Counted from the first letter of the stretch, positions 18,122 through 27,472 are shown. The stretch: 64,000 bases of DNA from Aestuariibius insulae (GCF_040783535.2 NZ_JBFONW020000001.1:930001-994000), one strand, 5' to 3'. Translations and numbers: made by a program. Notes: generated from the sequence alone by a model not told the origin.

Positions 18122-19303
18122 ATGAGCCTTGCACATGGCCGACCCTATCTTGCCATTCCCGGCCCATCGGTCATTCCCGACCGGGTGCTTCGAGCGATGC
18201 ACAGGGCGGCTCCGAATATCTATACGGGTGAGTTGCATGATGTCACCCGGTCGCTCTTGCCGGATCTCAAACGGGTCGCGCGCACTGAAGGTGAGGTCGC
18301 GCTTTACATCTCGAACGGGCATGGCGTCTGGGAGGCCGCTTTGGCCAATGTCACCTCGCCTGGGGATGTCGTGCTGGTGCTGGCCACGGGGCGGTTCGCG
18401 CATGGCTGGTCGGCGATCGCCGCCAACCTGGGTCTCGAGGTTGAACTTTTGGAGTTCGGGCAAGAGCGGGATGTGGATCCTGAGCGGGTCGAGGAGGCGC
18501 TGCGCGTGGACAAGGAAGGGCGGATCAAGGCGGTTCTGTCGGTCTTTGTCGATACGTCAACTAGCGTCAAAAGTGACGTGGGTGCTGTTCGGCAAGCCAT
18601 TGATGTGGCAGGACATTCGGCGCTTTTGATGTGCGATTGCATCGCGTCGCTAGCGTGCGACCGGTTCGAGATGGACGACTGGGGTGTCGATGTGACGGTG
18701 ACTGGTTGCCAAAAGGGGCTGATGACGCCGCCGGGAATGGGGTTCGTCTTCTTCAACGAGAAGGCCGATGCCGCGCGGGAGACGGCGCAGAACGTGACGC
18801 ATTACTGGGATTGGCGGCCCCGGACAGGGGGCGAGGAGTACTATCAGTATTTCGACGGTACGGCGCCGACTCACCATATTTACGGGCTGAGAGAAGCGCT
18901 TGATATGATCTTTGAGGAGGGGCTCGAGCAGGTCTGGCAGCGGCATGAACGACTGGCCGAAGCGGTCTGGGCGGCAGGAGAGGCCTGGGCTGTAGAAGGG
19001 CCTATGCATCTGAACGTAAAGGATAAGTCCGCCCGGTCTTGCGCTGTGACGAGTGTCGGGATTGGGGCGGAGAACGGGGACCGATTGCGCGAGTTCATGG
19101 AATTCGAGATGGGCGTGACGCTTGGGATCGGACTTGGGCGGGAGCCGGCGTCGGGCTGGTTCCGGATCGGGCATATGGGGCATGTGAACGCCCACATGGT
19201 GTTGGGCCTCTTGGGCTGCATTGAGACGGGATTGAGCGCGTTACAGATCCCTCATGGCAGCGGGGCGCTAGATGCGGCGTCGAGTGCCCTGGTGGGACAC
19301 TAG
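18122..19303 (+). CDS. class V aminotransferase, serine/alanine-glyoxylate type
   Basis: 393 aa PLP enzyme. The N-terminal PGPSVIPDRVLRAM, the MCDCIASLACDRFEMDDWGVD stretch with the PLP-binding Asp, and Lys198 in TGCQKGLMTPPG fit the serine-glyoxylate/alanine-glyoxylate branch. It would move the amino group of serine or alanine to glyoxylate. AAGGAG lies 7 nt before the ATG at 18122; a longer frame from 18104 has no such site. It follows the glycerate kinase gene by 67 bp on the same strand. The last three bases overlap the stop of a small minus-strand gene. Confidence 0.85.
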   Translation: MSLAHGRPYLAIPGPSVIPDRVLRAMHRAAPNIYTGELHDVTRSLLPDLKRVARTEGEVALYISNGHGVWEAALANVTSPGDVVLVLATGRFAHGWSAIAANLGLEVELLEFGQERDVDPERVEEALRVDKEGRIKAVLSVFVDTSTSVKSDVGAVRQAIDVAGHSALLMCDCIASLACDRFEMDDWGVDVTVTGCQKGLMTPPGMGFVFFNEKADAARETAQNVTHYWDWRPRTGGEEYYQYFDGTAPTHHIYGLREALDMIFEEGLEQVWQRHERLAEAVWAAGEAWAVEGPMHLNVKDKSARSCAVTSVGIGAENGDRLREFMEFEMGVTLGIGLGREPASGWFRIGHMGHVNAHMVLGLLGCIETGLSALQIPHGSGALDAASSALVGH

Positions 19304-19476
19304 ATCTTGCGACTTATCAAGGCGATCATTTTGTTCAGGCCGAAGGCCGTGAGAAAGACCCAGAGATAGCCGACCGCCGCTGCGATCACGAAGAACGTCA
19401 TGAACAGGATCAGCCCGGACATCGCCATAAAGGCGTTGGTGTAATCGGGGGCGGAGCCTATCGGGTGGTTTTGCAT
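19300..19476 (-). CDS. small membrane protein, hypothetical
   Basis: 58 aa, read from an ATG at 19474-19476 to TAG at 19300-19302. The centre (SGLILFMTFFVIAAAVGYLWVF) is long enough for one membrane span, and the C-terminus is basic (NKMIALISRKI). Third codon positions are G/C rich and the downstream half overlaps nothing but the final bases of the aminotransferase gene. The ribosome binding site is weak. I do not recognise a family; it is listed because it fills an otherwise empty gap with sensible codon use. Confidence 0.5.
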   Translation of the reverse strand: MQNHPIGSAPDYTNAFMAMSGLILFMTFFVIAAAVGYLWVFLTAFGLNKMIALISRKI

Positions 19477-19595
19477 GGTGCGGATCTCGAACTGAACAGA
19501 CTTTAGGATAGCCGAGATTTTGGCGCGAGCACCTTAATTTTTCGTCAGCAGGGCGTGCGGGACCGGATGGGGCTCCGGTCTGCGCAACGTTCGGT

Positions 19596-22500
19596 CTATT
19601 CGATCTCGTTCAGGCGGTCGCGGGCGTCTTGAAGCTTGGCTTGTTCCTCTTGCCTGGCGCGCAGGTTTTCCTGAGTTTCCTCAACGACTTCCGGCGGTGC
19701 GCTCTGGGCGAATTTGGGGTTCTTGAGCCGTCCTTCGAGGCCGCCGATTTCCTTGCCGAGTTTTTGAAGCGATTTGTCGAGGCGGGCCTTCTCAGCCTCC
19801 ACGTCGATCAGGTCGGCGACAGGCATCGCGAAGGTCGCGCCGGGGGCTGCGACGGTGATCGCGCCTTTGGGCGGTGCCCCGTGGGTGAGGTCTTCGGTCT
19901 TGGCCAAGCGCTTGATCAGGCTTTGGTTTTTCTCCCAGGCGGAGGTCGCACGGTCGTCCTGCTGGACGCTGATGAGAGGCACATCGAGCTTGGCCGGAAC
20001 GTTGAGTTGCGCGCGGGCCGAGCGGATGTTCTCGATCAGGGTGATGACCCATGACATCTCGGGGATGGCCGATTCGCCTGTGATCTCAATAGGTTGGGGC
20101 CAGTCGGTGGTCACGAGCATCTCGGGGCGGTCGCCGGTGGCAGCCCAGAGCTCTTCGGTGACGAACGGCATGAACGGGTGCAGCAGGATCAAGCAGGTGT
20201 CGAGGACCTGAGCCATAACCCTTTGGGTTTCCGTGCGTTTTTCGGCGTCGTCGCCTTGGAGGAGCGGTTTGGAGAACTCGATGTACCAATCACAAACGCG
20301 GCCCCAGACAAAGGTATACAAACCGTTAGCGGCATCGTTGAAGCGGTACTCCTTAAGGCACCGGTCGGTGTCTTCAATTATCTGCTTCAGCTCCTCGAGG
20401 ATCCATTTGTTAACAGTTTCTGTCGGTGCGGTATCCGGTCGGTATCCTGTCGGTATCGCGTCGGTGGATTTTGCGACGCTAAACACTTCGTTCATCTCTG
20501 CGAATCGGAAGGCGTTCCAGATTTTGGTGGTGAAGTTGCGATAGCCTTCGATGCGTTTCTCATCGAGCTTGATCGTGCCGGTCTGCGTGGCGATGGCAGC
20601 CATGTTGAAGCGGACGGCATCGGCGCCATAGCGGTCGATCAGCTCGAGCGGGTCGACGACGTTGCCGATCGATTTCGACATCTTCTGACCTTTGGCATCG
20701 CGGACGAGGCCGTGGAGGTAGGCGGTATCGAAGGGGCGTTGCCCGACGACGGCATATTGCATCATCATCATCCGGGCGACCCAGAAGAAGAGGATGTCCT
20801 GACCGGTGACGAGGACGGAGGTGGGGAAGTATTTCTGGTAGGCGGGGTCCTCGGTATCCGGCCAGCCGAGCGTGCCGATGGGCCAGAGGCCGGAGGAGAA
20901 CCAAGTGTCTAGGACGTCGGGGTCGCGGGAGATGACAATACGATTCGCTTCAACGAAGTCGGGAACGCCGATACCAGATGCTATAGGATTTGCCTCCTTC
21001 CGAACGCCATCCTCCGGGACGTACGCATCATCATCAATCGCTATAATATCGGGGCCATCCCCATAAAAATCTACGGCCAGTTGTCTGGCCCTCTCCTTAG
21101 ACTCAGCGCAGAAAGTTTTGCGCTGAGAAAAATTCAGGGCAGCCATTCCGTCAGTTGTGAGACTCTTTCCATCGGCAACACTCGGTCCATACCAAACTGG
21201 GATCTGGTGGCCCCACCAGAGCTGGCGGGAGATGCACCAGGGCTCGATGTTTTCCAGCCAGTGGTAGTAGGTCTTCTCGCCACTTTCGGGGATGATCTTG
21301 ACCTCTCCCGACCGGACGGCGTCGAGGGCGGGGCCGACGATCTTTTGCGTCTCGACGAACCATTGGTCGGTCAGCATGGGCTCGATCACGACCTTTGAGC
21401 GATCGCCGAAGGGCTGCATGATCGGTTTGGCCTCAATGAGCGGGACGAGTTGGTCGAGGCGCAGCTCTCCGCCTTCTTCGGGAGCGGGTGGTGCAGAGGT
21501 TTTGCCGAGGCGCGGATCCGTCGGCGGGACCATGACAGCAAGGCCTTCGGAGGTGATTTGCTCGACAACCCTGGCGCGGGCCTCAAAACGGTCCAGGCCG
21601 CGCAGATCGTCGGGGACGAGGTTGAGCGTGTCCGCTTCTGCTTCGGTGAAGTCCTCGCCATTTGCGATCTGCTGAGCACGGCTCGCGGCCTCGGCATAGG
21701 GGGCGCCGTCGGCGCGCATCCCGCCTTTAGTGTCCATCAGGCGGTACATCGGGATGCCGCCGCGTTTCGCGACCTCGTAGTCGTTGAAGTCATGGGCGCC
21801 GGTGATCTTGACGGCTCCGGATCCGAAATCGGGGTCGGGGTAGTCATCGGTGATGATGGGGATCAGGCGGCGGTGCTTCTTGGGGCCCACGGGGATCTCG
21901 CAGAGCTTGCCGACGATGGGGGCATAGCGCGGATCGTCCGGGTGGACCGCGACGGCGCCGTCGCCGAGCATCGTTTCGGGGCGGGTCGTGGCGATGGAGA
22001 TGTAGTCGCGCGTCTCCTCGAAAAGGACCGCGCCGTCCTCGTCCTTTTCGGTATAGGTATAGGTCTGGCCGTCCGCGAGCGGGTATTTGAAGTGCCACAT
22101 ATGGCCCGGCACTTCCTTGTTTTCGACCTCGAGATCGGAGATCGCGGTTTCGAAATGCGGGTCCCAGTTGACGAGGCGTTTGCCGCGATAGATCAGGCCC
22201 TTTTCGTACATGTCGACAAAGACGCGGATGACGGCGTCGTGGAAATTGTCGTCCATGGTGAAGGCTTCGCGGGTCCAGTCCATGGAGGCCCCGAGGCGCT
22301 TGTCCTGCTCGATGATGGTGCCGCCGGAGGTCTCCTTCCACTCCCAGACTTTTGCGATGAAGTCCTCGCGGCTCATGTCCTGGCGGCGGATGTTGTGGCT
22401 TTCCTTGAGCTGGCGTTCGACAACGAGCTGGGTCGCGATGCCCGCATGGTCGAGGCCCGGCTGCCAGAGCGTGTCGTCGCCGCGCATCCGGTGCCAGCGC

Positions 22501-22700
22501 GTCAGGATATCCATCAAGGTGTGGTTGAAGGCATGGCCCGCATGGAGAAAGCCGGTGACGTTAGGCGGGGGCAGAAGGATGCAGAACGGGTTGGCGCCGG
22601 GTTTGGCGTTGGCGCCGGCCTTGAAGGCGTCCGCCTCCTCCCATGCGGTCGAGATGCGGGGTTCGGCCTCAGCGGCGTTGAAGGTCTTTTCGAGCGGCAT
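19596..22700 (-). CDS. valS: valyl-tRNA synthetase
   Basis: 1034 aa class I synthetase charging tRNA-Val. The HIGH motif reads HAGH (residues 53-56, after PPPNVTGFL) and the KMSKS loop is GQKMSKSIGN near residue 670. The C-terminus is the expected coiled arm. The start at 22698-22700 follows GGAGGACAGAC; the frame upstream is an artefact. Two oddities: residues about 507-590 (DNA 20930-21180) are a lower-G+C, codon-atypical stretch in the region between the editing domain and the DPDVLDTWFSS segment, and residues about 746-758 are encoded by an 11-bp tandem repeat that also occurs between genes at 44897. Confidence 0.95.
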   Translation of the reverse strand: MPLEKTFNAAEAEPRISTAWEEADAFKAGANAKPGANPFCILLPPPNVTGFLHAGHAFNHTLMDILTRWHRMRGDDTLWQPGLDHAGIATQLVVERQLKESHNIRRQDMSREDFIAKVWEWKETSGGTIIEQDKRLGASMDWTREAFTMDDNFHDAVIRVFVDMYEKGLIYRGKRLVNWDPHFETAISDLEVENKEVPGHMWHFKYPLADGQTYTYTEKDEDGAVLFEETRDYISIATTRPETMLGDGAVAVHPDDPRYAPIVGKLCEIPVGPKKHRRLIPIITDDYPDPDFGSGAVKITGAHDFNDYEVAKRGGIPMYRLMDTKGGMRADGAPYAEAASRAQQIANGEDFTEAEADTLNLVPDDLRGLDRFEARARVVEQITSEGLAVMVPPTDPRLGKTSAPPAPEEGGELRLDQLVPLIEAKPIMQPFGDRSKVVIEPMLTDQWFVETQKIVGPALDAVRSGEVKIIPESGEKTYYHWLENIEPWCISRQLWWGHQIPVWYGPSVADGKSLTTDGMAALNFSQRKTFCAESKERARQLAVDFYGDGPDIIAIDDDAYVPEDGVRKEANPIASGIGVPDFVEANRIVISRDPDVLDTWFSSGLWPIGTLGWPDTEDPAYQKYFPTSVLVTGQDILFFWVARMMMMQYAVVGQRPFDTAYLHGLVRDAKGQKMSKSIGNVVDPLELIDRYGADAVRFNMAAIATQTGTIKLDEKRIEGYRNFTTKIWNAFRFAEMNEVFSVAKSTDAIPTGYRPDTAPTETVNKWILEELKQIIEDTDRCLKEYRFNDAANGLYTFVWGRVCDWYIEFSKPLLQGDDAEKRTETQRVMAQVLDTCLILLHPFMPFVTEELWAATGDRPEMLVTTDWPQPIEITGESAIPEMSWVITLIENIRSARAQLNVPAKLDVPLISVQQDDRATSAWEKNQSLIKRLAKTEDLTHGAPPKGAITVAAPGATFAMPVADLIDVEAEKARLDKSLQKLGKEIGGLEGRLKNPKFAQSAPPEVVEETQENLRARQEEQAKLQDARDRLNEIE
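20430..20465. repeat. 11-bp tandem repeat (three units) inside valS
   Basis: Three consecutive units GGTATCCGGTC, GGTATCCTGTC and GGTATCGCGTC, then GGTG. On the valS strand they encode the peptide DAIPTGYRPDTAP. Three 11-bp units make 33 bp, so the block keeps the reading frame. A near-identical block lies at 44897-44932, again preceded by TGC and followed by GGTG. Confidence 0.85.
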
Positions 22701-22756
22701 GTCTGTCCTCCGGGTCGGGGGCGAGATAACGAAGGCTTGCAGGAAGGGGAAGGGAA

Positions 22757-23545
22757 ATGCGGGACGGACCGGACAAGCACAGCGTGGATCACCCGAAGAG
22801 CGCATGGACGCTTTGGCGGGAGCAGCCGCCGAAGGGGATGTTCTTTTGGGGGCCGGTTCTGCTTTATCTTTTCTTCTTTGCGATCTGGTTGCTCGCCGAC
22901 GTCACCGCGACCCAGTTCGAGCGGGACGGCCGGATAACGACAGCCGAAGCGCAGTCCTTCGAGGTTTTCAGTAGCCGTAACAGCGATGGAGAGCTGGAGA
23001 CGACCCACCGGATGCATTTCACTTACGAGGTCGAGGGCGAGCGGATCGAGAACCAGTCGGATCGGAGCGTTCCCTGGCCCCATGCCGAAGGAGATCGGTT
23101 CGAGATCCGATATCTGTCCGGTCGGCCCAAGCAGGTCGAGACCCGGGTGGGTAGCACGAGGCGGGCTGAGGCTGGATTTGGCTGGGTTCTTTTTGCGCTG
23201 ACGCTTCTTATTGCCATGCTCTTCGTTTTTCGCGGGGGCAGCGTGATCCGCGCTATTCGGGCACGGCGGCTGGGAGAGGAGGTCGAGGGGCGGATCACAT
23301 CGATGCAGATTTCGGAGCGAAAGGTGAACGGGCGGCCTGTTCCGGGCAGGGGGACGTTCAACTGGGTGACCGAAGACAGGATCTACGGGGTGCGGAAAAA
23401 TATCCCGCATTATGTCTATTACCGCTATAAACCGGGCGACCGGCTGCGGCTGTTCCGGCTGGGCCGAAAGACGTGGTGGGAGGGTGCCATTGGCCCCCGG
23501 CAGCTGGACGAGAGCCGTATTCCGCCCGTTGCGCAGGACGACTGA
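22757..23545 (+). CDS. DUF3592-type membrane protein
   Basis: 262 aa with two membrane spans (about residues 30-47 and 141-158) enclosing a beta-rich domain that contains THRMHFTYEVEGERIENQSD, the pattern of DUF3592. A second similar small domain follows the second span. The role of the family is unknown. It is divergent from valS with 56 bp between starts, preceded by GGGAAGGGAA. The next gene downstream starts about 110 bp after the stop. Confidence 0.7.
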   Translation: MRDGPDKHSVDHPKSAWTLWREQPPKGMFFWGPVLLYLFFFAIWLLADVTATQFERDGRITTAEAQSFEVFSSRNSDGELETTHRMHFTYEVEGERIENQSDRSVPWPHAEGDRFEIRYLSGRPKQVETRVGSTRRAEAGFGWVLFALTLLIAMLFVFRGGSVIRAIRARRLGEEVEGRITSMQISERKVNGRPVPGRGTFNWVTEDRIYGVRKNIPHYVYYRYKPGDRLRLFRLGRKTWWEGAIGPRQLDESRIPPVAQDD

Positions 23546-23653
23546 GCGCGTCTGTTCACCGGATGGAAAGGCTGCGCGGATATGCGGCTCTGGACTTGCC
23601 ACGCGCGGCGGATAGGTTGCGCGGGACAGCGTAACGCGAAAGGGCGGCAGGCT

Positions 23654-25954
23654 ATGGAAAAGTTCGGCAAGAGCCAGTCGGTCAGACGGGTCGAGGATCT
23701 TCGGTTCCTGACCGGGCAAGGCGCCTATGTGGACGATATCGCACCCGAAGGCGCATTGCATGGCTATGTGCTGCGCTCGAGCGAGGCCCATGCGGAGATT
23801 TCCGGTCTGGACGTAGAGGCGGCGCGCGAGGTCGAGGGGGTGCATCTTGTGCTGACCTCCACCGATCTGGCAGAGCTTGGCGTGACGGACGGAATGCGGG
23901 CGTCGATCATCGATAACCTGGACGGCTCTAAGGGAGCGGCGCCGAAGCGGCCGCTGCTGGCCGAAGGGCGCGTTCGGTTCGTGGGCGAGGCGGTGGCTTT
24001 CGTCGTTGCCGAGACCCTTGCGGCGGCGAAGGATGCGGCCGAATTGATTGAGCTGGACCTTGATAGCCTCGAGGCGCATGTCGCGGTGGCCTCTGGCGGG
24101 CCGGTGCTTCATGAGGAGGCCCCCGAGAATGTGGCCTTCGACTGGGGCAAGGGCGACCGGGATGGGACCGAGGCTGCGCTGGAGGCGGCGGCGCACCGCG
24201 TGCGGCTCGAGATCGAGGACAACCGGATCATCGTGAACTCGATGGAGCCTCGTGGGTGTTTTGCCGAGATTATGGAAGGCGGACGTTTGCATGTCGCCGT
24301 CAATGGGCAAGGCGTCTGGGGGCCGAAGGGTGATATTGCGCGGATGCTGGGGCTCAAGCCGGACGATGTGCGGGTGACGAACCCCGACACCGGCGGCGGG
24401 TTCGGGATGAAGGCGATGGCCTATCCGGAGATGTTTCTCGTGGCGATTGCCGCGCGGGCGCTGGGACGGCCTGTCCGCTGGATGGGCGAGCGGACCGAAT
24501 CCATGCTGAGCGACAATGGGGGGCGCGATCTGGTCTCGGTGGCCGAGCTGGGCTTCGATGCCGATCATCGGATTACCGCTTACAAGGTCGAGACCCGCTG
24601 CAATCTGGGCGCCTATAACAGCGGCTTTGCGCAATTCATCCAGTCGGAGCTTTTCGCGAAGGTTCTGATGGGCGTTTATGACGTGCAGACGACCTGGCTT
24701 GGGGTGAAGGGGATCTTTACCAACACCACGCAGGTCGATGCCTATCGCGGGGCCGGGCGGCCCGAGGCAATCTATGTGCTTGAGCGGGTGATGGACCACG
24801 CGGCGCGGCAGCTGGGCGTCGATCCCTGGGAGCTGCGGCGCAAGAATTTCATCGCGCCGGGGCAGTTTCCTTACGTGAGCGCGACAGGCGAGACCTACGA
24901 TGTGGGCGATTTCCCCCGCGTGCTGGAGCGGGTGGCCGAAGAGGCGGACCGGGCCGGATTTGCGGCGCGCAAGGCGGCATCGGAGGCCGAGGGCAAGCTG
25001 CGCGGGATGGGCCTGTGCTATTACATCGAGAGTATTCTGGGCGATCCCTCCGAGGGCGCGCGGGTCGTCTTTACCGAAGACGGCGGGGCCGAGATCCATG
25101 TCGGCACGCAGTCGAACGGGCAGGGACACGAGACGGTGTTCGCGCATTTCCTGTCCGATCAGTCGGGGATCCCGATGGAGAAGATCCGCGTCGTGCAGGG
25201 CGACAGCGATATCATCGCCAAGGGCGGCGGGACCGGAGGGTCGCGGTCGGCGACGGTTCAGGCCAATGCGACGCTGGCGACGGTGGCCGTGATGGTCGGG
25301 GCCTTTGGGGCGTTTCTGGCCGAGCGGGAGGATGTGCGGGCCGAGGATGTGAGTTTTGACGACGAGAGGTTCCGGATTGCGGGATCGAATGTCGCGCCGA
25401 CGATGCTGGAGGCGGCCGAGATGGCGCGGCAGGCGGGGCGGGACGATCTGCTCGATCACCATGCGCGCGCTCAGCTTCCGGGGCGGTCCTATCCCAACGG
25501 GGCGCATGTGGCCGAGGTGGAGATCGATCCGGCGACGGGCTGGATGGATGTCGTTCGCTATACGGTGACGGATGATTTTGGCAATCTTCTCAACCCGATG
25601 CTGGCCGAAGGGCAGGTGCATGGCGGGGTCGCGCAGGGGATCGGTCAGGCCTGGAACGAACGGGTGGTCTATGATGAGGACGGGCAGCTTCTGACCGCGA
25701 CCTTCATGGATTACGGGATGCCGCGGGCCAATGACCTGCCGTTCATCGCCTTCACGACCGAGGCGGTGCCGTCGACCGCCAACCCGATGGGTATGAAAGG
25801 CTGCGGCGAGGCCGGGACCGTGGGCGCCTTGGCTGCTGTGGCCAACGCCGTGCAGGATGCCGTCTGGGATCTCGGGATCGAACGGGTCGACATGCCGTTC
25901 ACGCCGCTGCGGGTCTGGGAGATGCTGAAAGAGGGATCGCGTGCGGCTGCGTGA
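23654..25954 (+). CDS. molybdenum hydroxylase large subunit, form-II CO dehydrogenase-like (CoxL/XdhB type)
   Basis: 766 aa, full length for a molybdopterin-binding large subunit of the xanthine oxidase family. The active-site loop is AYRGAGR near residue 363, the form-II type, not the AYxCSFR loop of true CO dehydrogenase. The catalytic glutamate is Glu719 in GCGEAGTVGA. The start at 23654 opens the conserved MEKFGKSQSVRRVEDLRFLTG; the frame upstream lacks similarity. The medium FAD subunit and small 2Fe-2S subunit, normally adjacent, are absent, so it must use partners encoded elsewhere. Substrate unknown. Confidence 0.85.
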   Translation: MEKFGKSQSVRRVEDLRFLTGQGAYVDDIAPEGALHGYVLRSSEAHAEISGLDVEAAREVEGVHLVLTSTDLAELGVTDGMRASIIDNLDGSKGAAPKRPLLAEGRVRFVGEAVAFVVAETLAAAKDAAELIELDLDSLEAHVAVASGGPVLHEEAPENVAFDWGKGDRDGTEAALEAAAHRVRLEIEDNRIIVNSMEPRGCFAEIMEGGRLHVAVNGQGVWGPKGDIARMLGLKPDDVRVTNPDTGGGFGMKAMAYPEMFLVAIAARALGRPVRWMGERTESMLSDNGGRDLVSVAELGFDADHRITAYKVETRCNLGAYNSGFAQFIQSELFAKVLMGVYDVQTTWLGVKGIFTNTTQVDAYRGAGRPEAIYVLERVMDHAARQLGVDPWELRRKNFIAPGQFPYVSATGETYDVGDFPRVLERVAEEADRAGFAARKAASEAEGKLRGMGLCYYIESILGDPSEGARVVFTEDGGAEIHVGTQSNGQGHETVFAHFLSDQSGIPMEKIRVVQGDSDIIAKGGGTGGSRSATVQANATLATVAVMVGAFGAFLAEREDVRAEDVSFDDERFRIAGSNVAPTMLEAAEMARQAGRDDLLDHHARAQLPGRSYPNGAHVAEVEIDPATGWMDVVRYTVTDDFGNLLNPMLAEGQVHGGVAQGIGQAWNERVVYDEDGQLLTATFMDYGMPRANDLPFIAFTTEAVPSTANPMGMKGCGEAGTVGALAAVANAVQDAVWDLGIERVDMPFTPLRVWEMLKEGSRAAA

Positions 25955-26990
25955 CTGGCTTCTTGGGCTTATCGGCCGCGCTCCGAAACGGGAGGGCGGG
26001 CAGCTTACGGCTGTGCGGGGGCGGCATTCCCATGTGATTATTCTCGACGGGACGATGTCCTCGCTGGACGATGGTCACGAGACGAATGCGGGGCTGCTTT
26101 ACAAGCTGCTATCCGAGCAGGGGCCACGTCTGGGGCTGACGGTCTATTATGAGGCCGGGATCCAGTGGCGTGATTGGTCGAGGACCTGGGACGTGATCGC
26201 GGGGCGCGGGATCAACCGGCAGATCCAGAGGGCTTACGGGGTTCTGGCCTCGCGCTATCGGCCCGGGGATCTGATCTTCCTCGTCGGGTTTTCACGCGGC
26301 GCCTATGCGGTCCGGTCGCTGGCCGGGGTGATCGACCGGATTGGCCTTTTGCGGGCCGAGGACGCGACCGAGCGCAATATTCGCGAGGTCTACCGCCATT
26401 ATCAGGCCAGCCCGGACAGCGAGGCGGCGGCGGTCTTTGCCGCGCGCCATTGCCACGAGACGGTGGAGATCGAGGCGGTTGCGCTTTGGGATACGGTCAA
26501 GGCGCTGGGGTTGCGGGTGCCGCTGCTCTGGCGGTTCCTTCCCGAAAAGCACGCCTTTCACAACCACGCGCTGGGCCCGGCGATCCGGCACGGGTTCCAT
26601 GCGCTGGCTCTGGAAGAGCGGCGGATGGCCTATGCGCCGGTGATGTGGGTCTGCAATCCGGACTGGCCCGGGCAGATGGAGCAGGTTTGGTTTCGAGGCA
26701 CGCACGGTGATGTCGGCGGGCAGCTGGGCGGGTTTCTGGAGGCGCGGCCTTTAGCCAATATCCCGCTTGTCTGGATCATCTCGCGGCTCGAGATGTGCGG
26801 GCTTGAGCTGCCGGATGGATGGCGCAGCCGGTACGAACAGGATGCGGGCGCGCCATCGATCGGGGCGTGGCGCGGCTGGTCGAAGCTGTTCCTGTGGCGC
26901 CGGCGCCGGGTGGTCGGGCGCGATCCATCGGAGCGGCTGCACGAGGCTGTGCAGCAGGCGCCGGAGATCGGTCTGGTTCTGGCCGATTAG
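25941..26990 (+). CDS. DUF2235 alpha/beta hydrolase (Tle1-like phospholipase family)
   Basis: 349 aa. HVIILDGTMSSLDDG near residue 31 and LVGFSRGAYAVRSLAG carry the DUF2235 pattern; the GFSRG is the nucleophile elbow with Ser. WFRGTHGDVGGQ supplies the typical C-terminal Asp/His region. Relatives include type VI secretion phospholipase effectors, but no secretion genes are nearby, so a cellular lipase or esterase role is as likely. The GTG start overlaps the molybdenum hydroxylase gene by 14 bp, with GAGGG before it, so the two are co-translated. Confidence 0.8.
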   Translation: MRLRDWLLGLIGRAPKREGGQLTAVRGRHSHVIILDGTMSSLDDGHETNAGLLYKLLSEQGPRLGLTVYYEAGIQWRDWSRTWDVIAGRGINRQIQRAYGVLASRYRPGDLIFLVGFSRGAYAVRSLAGVIDRIGLLRAEDATERNIREVYRHYQASPDSEAAAVFAARHCHETVEIEAVALWDTVKALGLRVPLLWRFLPEKHAFHNHALGPAIRHGFHALALEERRMAYAPVMWVCNPDWPGQMEQVWFRGTHGDVGGQLGGFLEARPLANIPLVWIISRLEMCGLELPDGWRSRYEQDAGAPSIGAWRGWSKLFLWRRRRVVGRDPSERLHEAVQQAPEIGLVLAD

Positions 26991-27472
26991 GCTTTCGGTG
27001 GCAGCGGTAGGATGATGCAGGTGGTGGAGCCTGTGGCATAGAGTTTGCCGTCAGGCCCCCGGATCTCTCCTGTCGCGACCCCGGTAGAGCGGCCCGCATG
27101 GGAGACGAGGCCTTCGGCGGTGATCTCGGTGTCCAGCGGGATGCTGCGGGTGATGTTGATCTTGTATTCGAGCGTCGTGTAGGTCGTGCCCGCCGGGATC
27201 ATGGTCATGATCGCGCAGGCCATACAGCTGTCGAGAAGCGTGCCGTACCAGCCGCCATGGACCGTCCCGAGCGGGTTGGTCATGTCAAATCCCGGCGCGC
27301 CGCGAAACGTCACCCGGCCTTCTTTGACCTCGTTCAAACGGTAATTCAGACGGGCACCGATGGGCGGGCCGGGAAGCGTTCCGTCGCGGATGGCCTGCAT
27401 GAACTGAAGACCCGACATGGTGCGCAAGATCTCGGGATCCGGCAGGTCGGCGGGCGTCTTGGCATGAAACAT
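26987..27472 (-). CDS. PaaI-type hotdog thioesterase
   Basis: 161 aa. The FDMTNPLGTVHGGWYGTLLD segment is the HGG motif of the PaaI group, with the acidic residue in the following helix. These enzymes split acyl-CoA thioesters. The C-terminal strand region (VSHAGRSTGVATGEIRGPDG) is also typical. It ends on the stop of the convergent DUF2235 gene (4-bp overlap) and lies 34 bp downstream of metF on the same strand, so the two could be co-transcribed without being functionally linked. Confidence 0.8.
   Translation of the reverse strand: MFHAKTPADLPDPEILRTMSGLQFMQAIRDGTLPGPPIGARLNYRLNEVKEGRVTFRGAPGFDMTNPLGTVHGGWYGTLLDSCMACAIMTMIPAGTTYTTLEYKINITRSIPLDTEITAEGLVSHAGRSTGVATGEIRGPDGKLYATGSTTCIILPLPPKA

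Noticed and set aside
19561..19580. Hairpin GACCGGA-N6-TCCGGTC after valS
   Set aside because: The stem is real but has no T-run on either side, so I do not call it a terminator.
22514..25621. 1035-codon open frame on the minus strand
   Set aside because: It is antisense to the start of valS, the DUF3592 gene and the molybdenum hydroxylase gene, all with clear family motifs. Its product is Arg/Pro/His rich without any recognisable domain, as expected from a high-G+C mirror frame.
23654..25954. True aerobic CO dehydrogenase
   Set aside because: The active-site loop is AYRGAGR instead of AYxCSFR and the coxM/coxS genes are missing, so CO oxidation is not supported.
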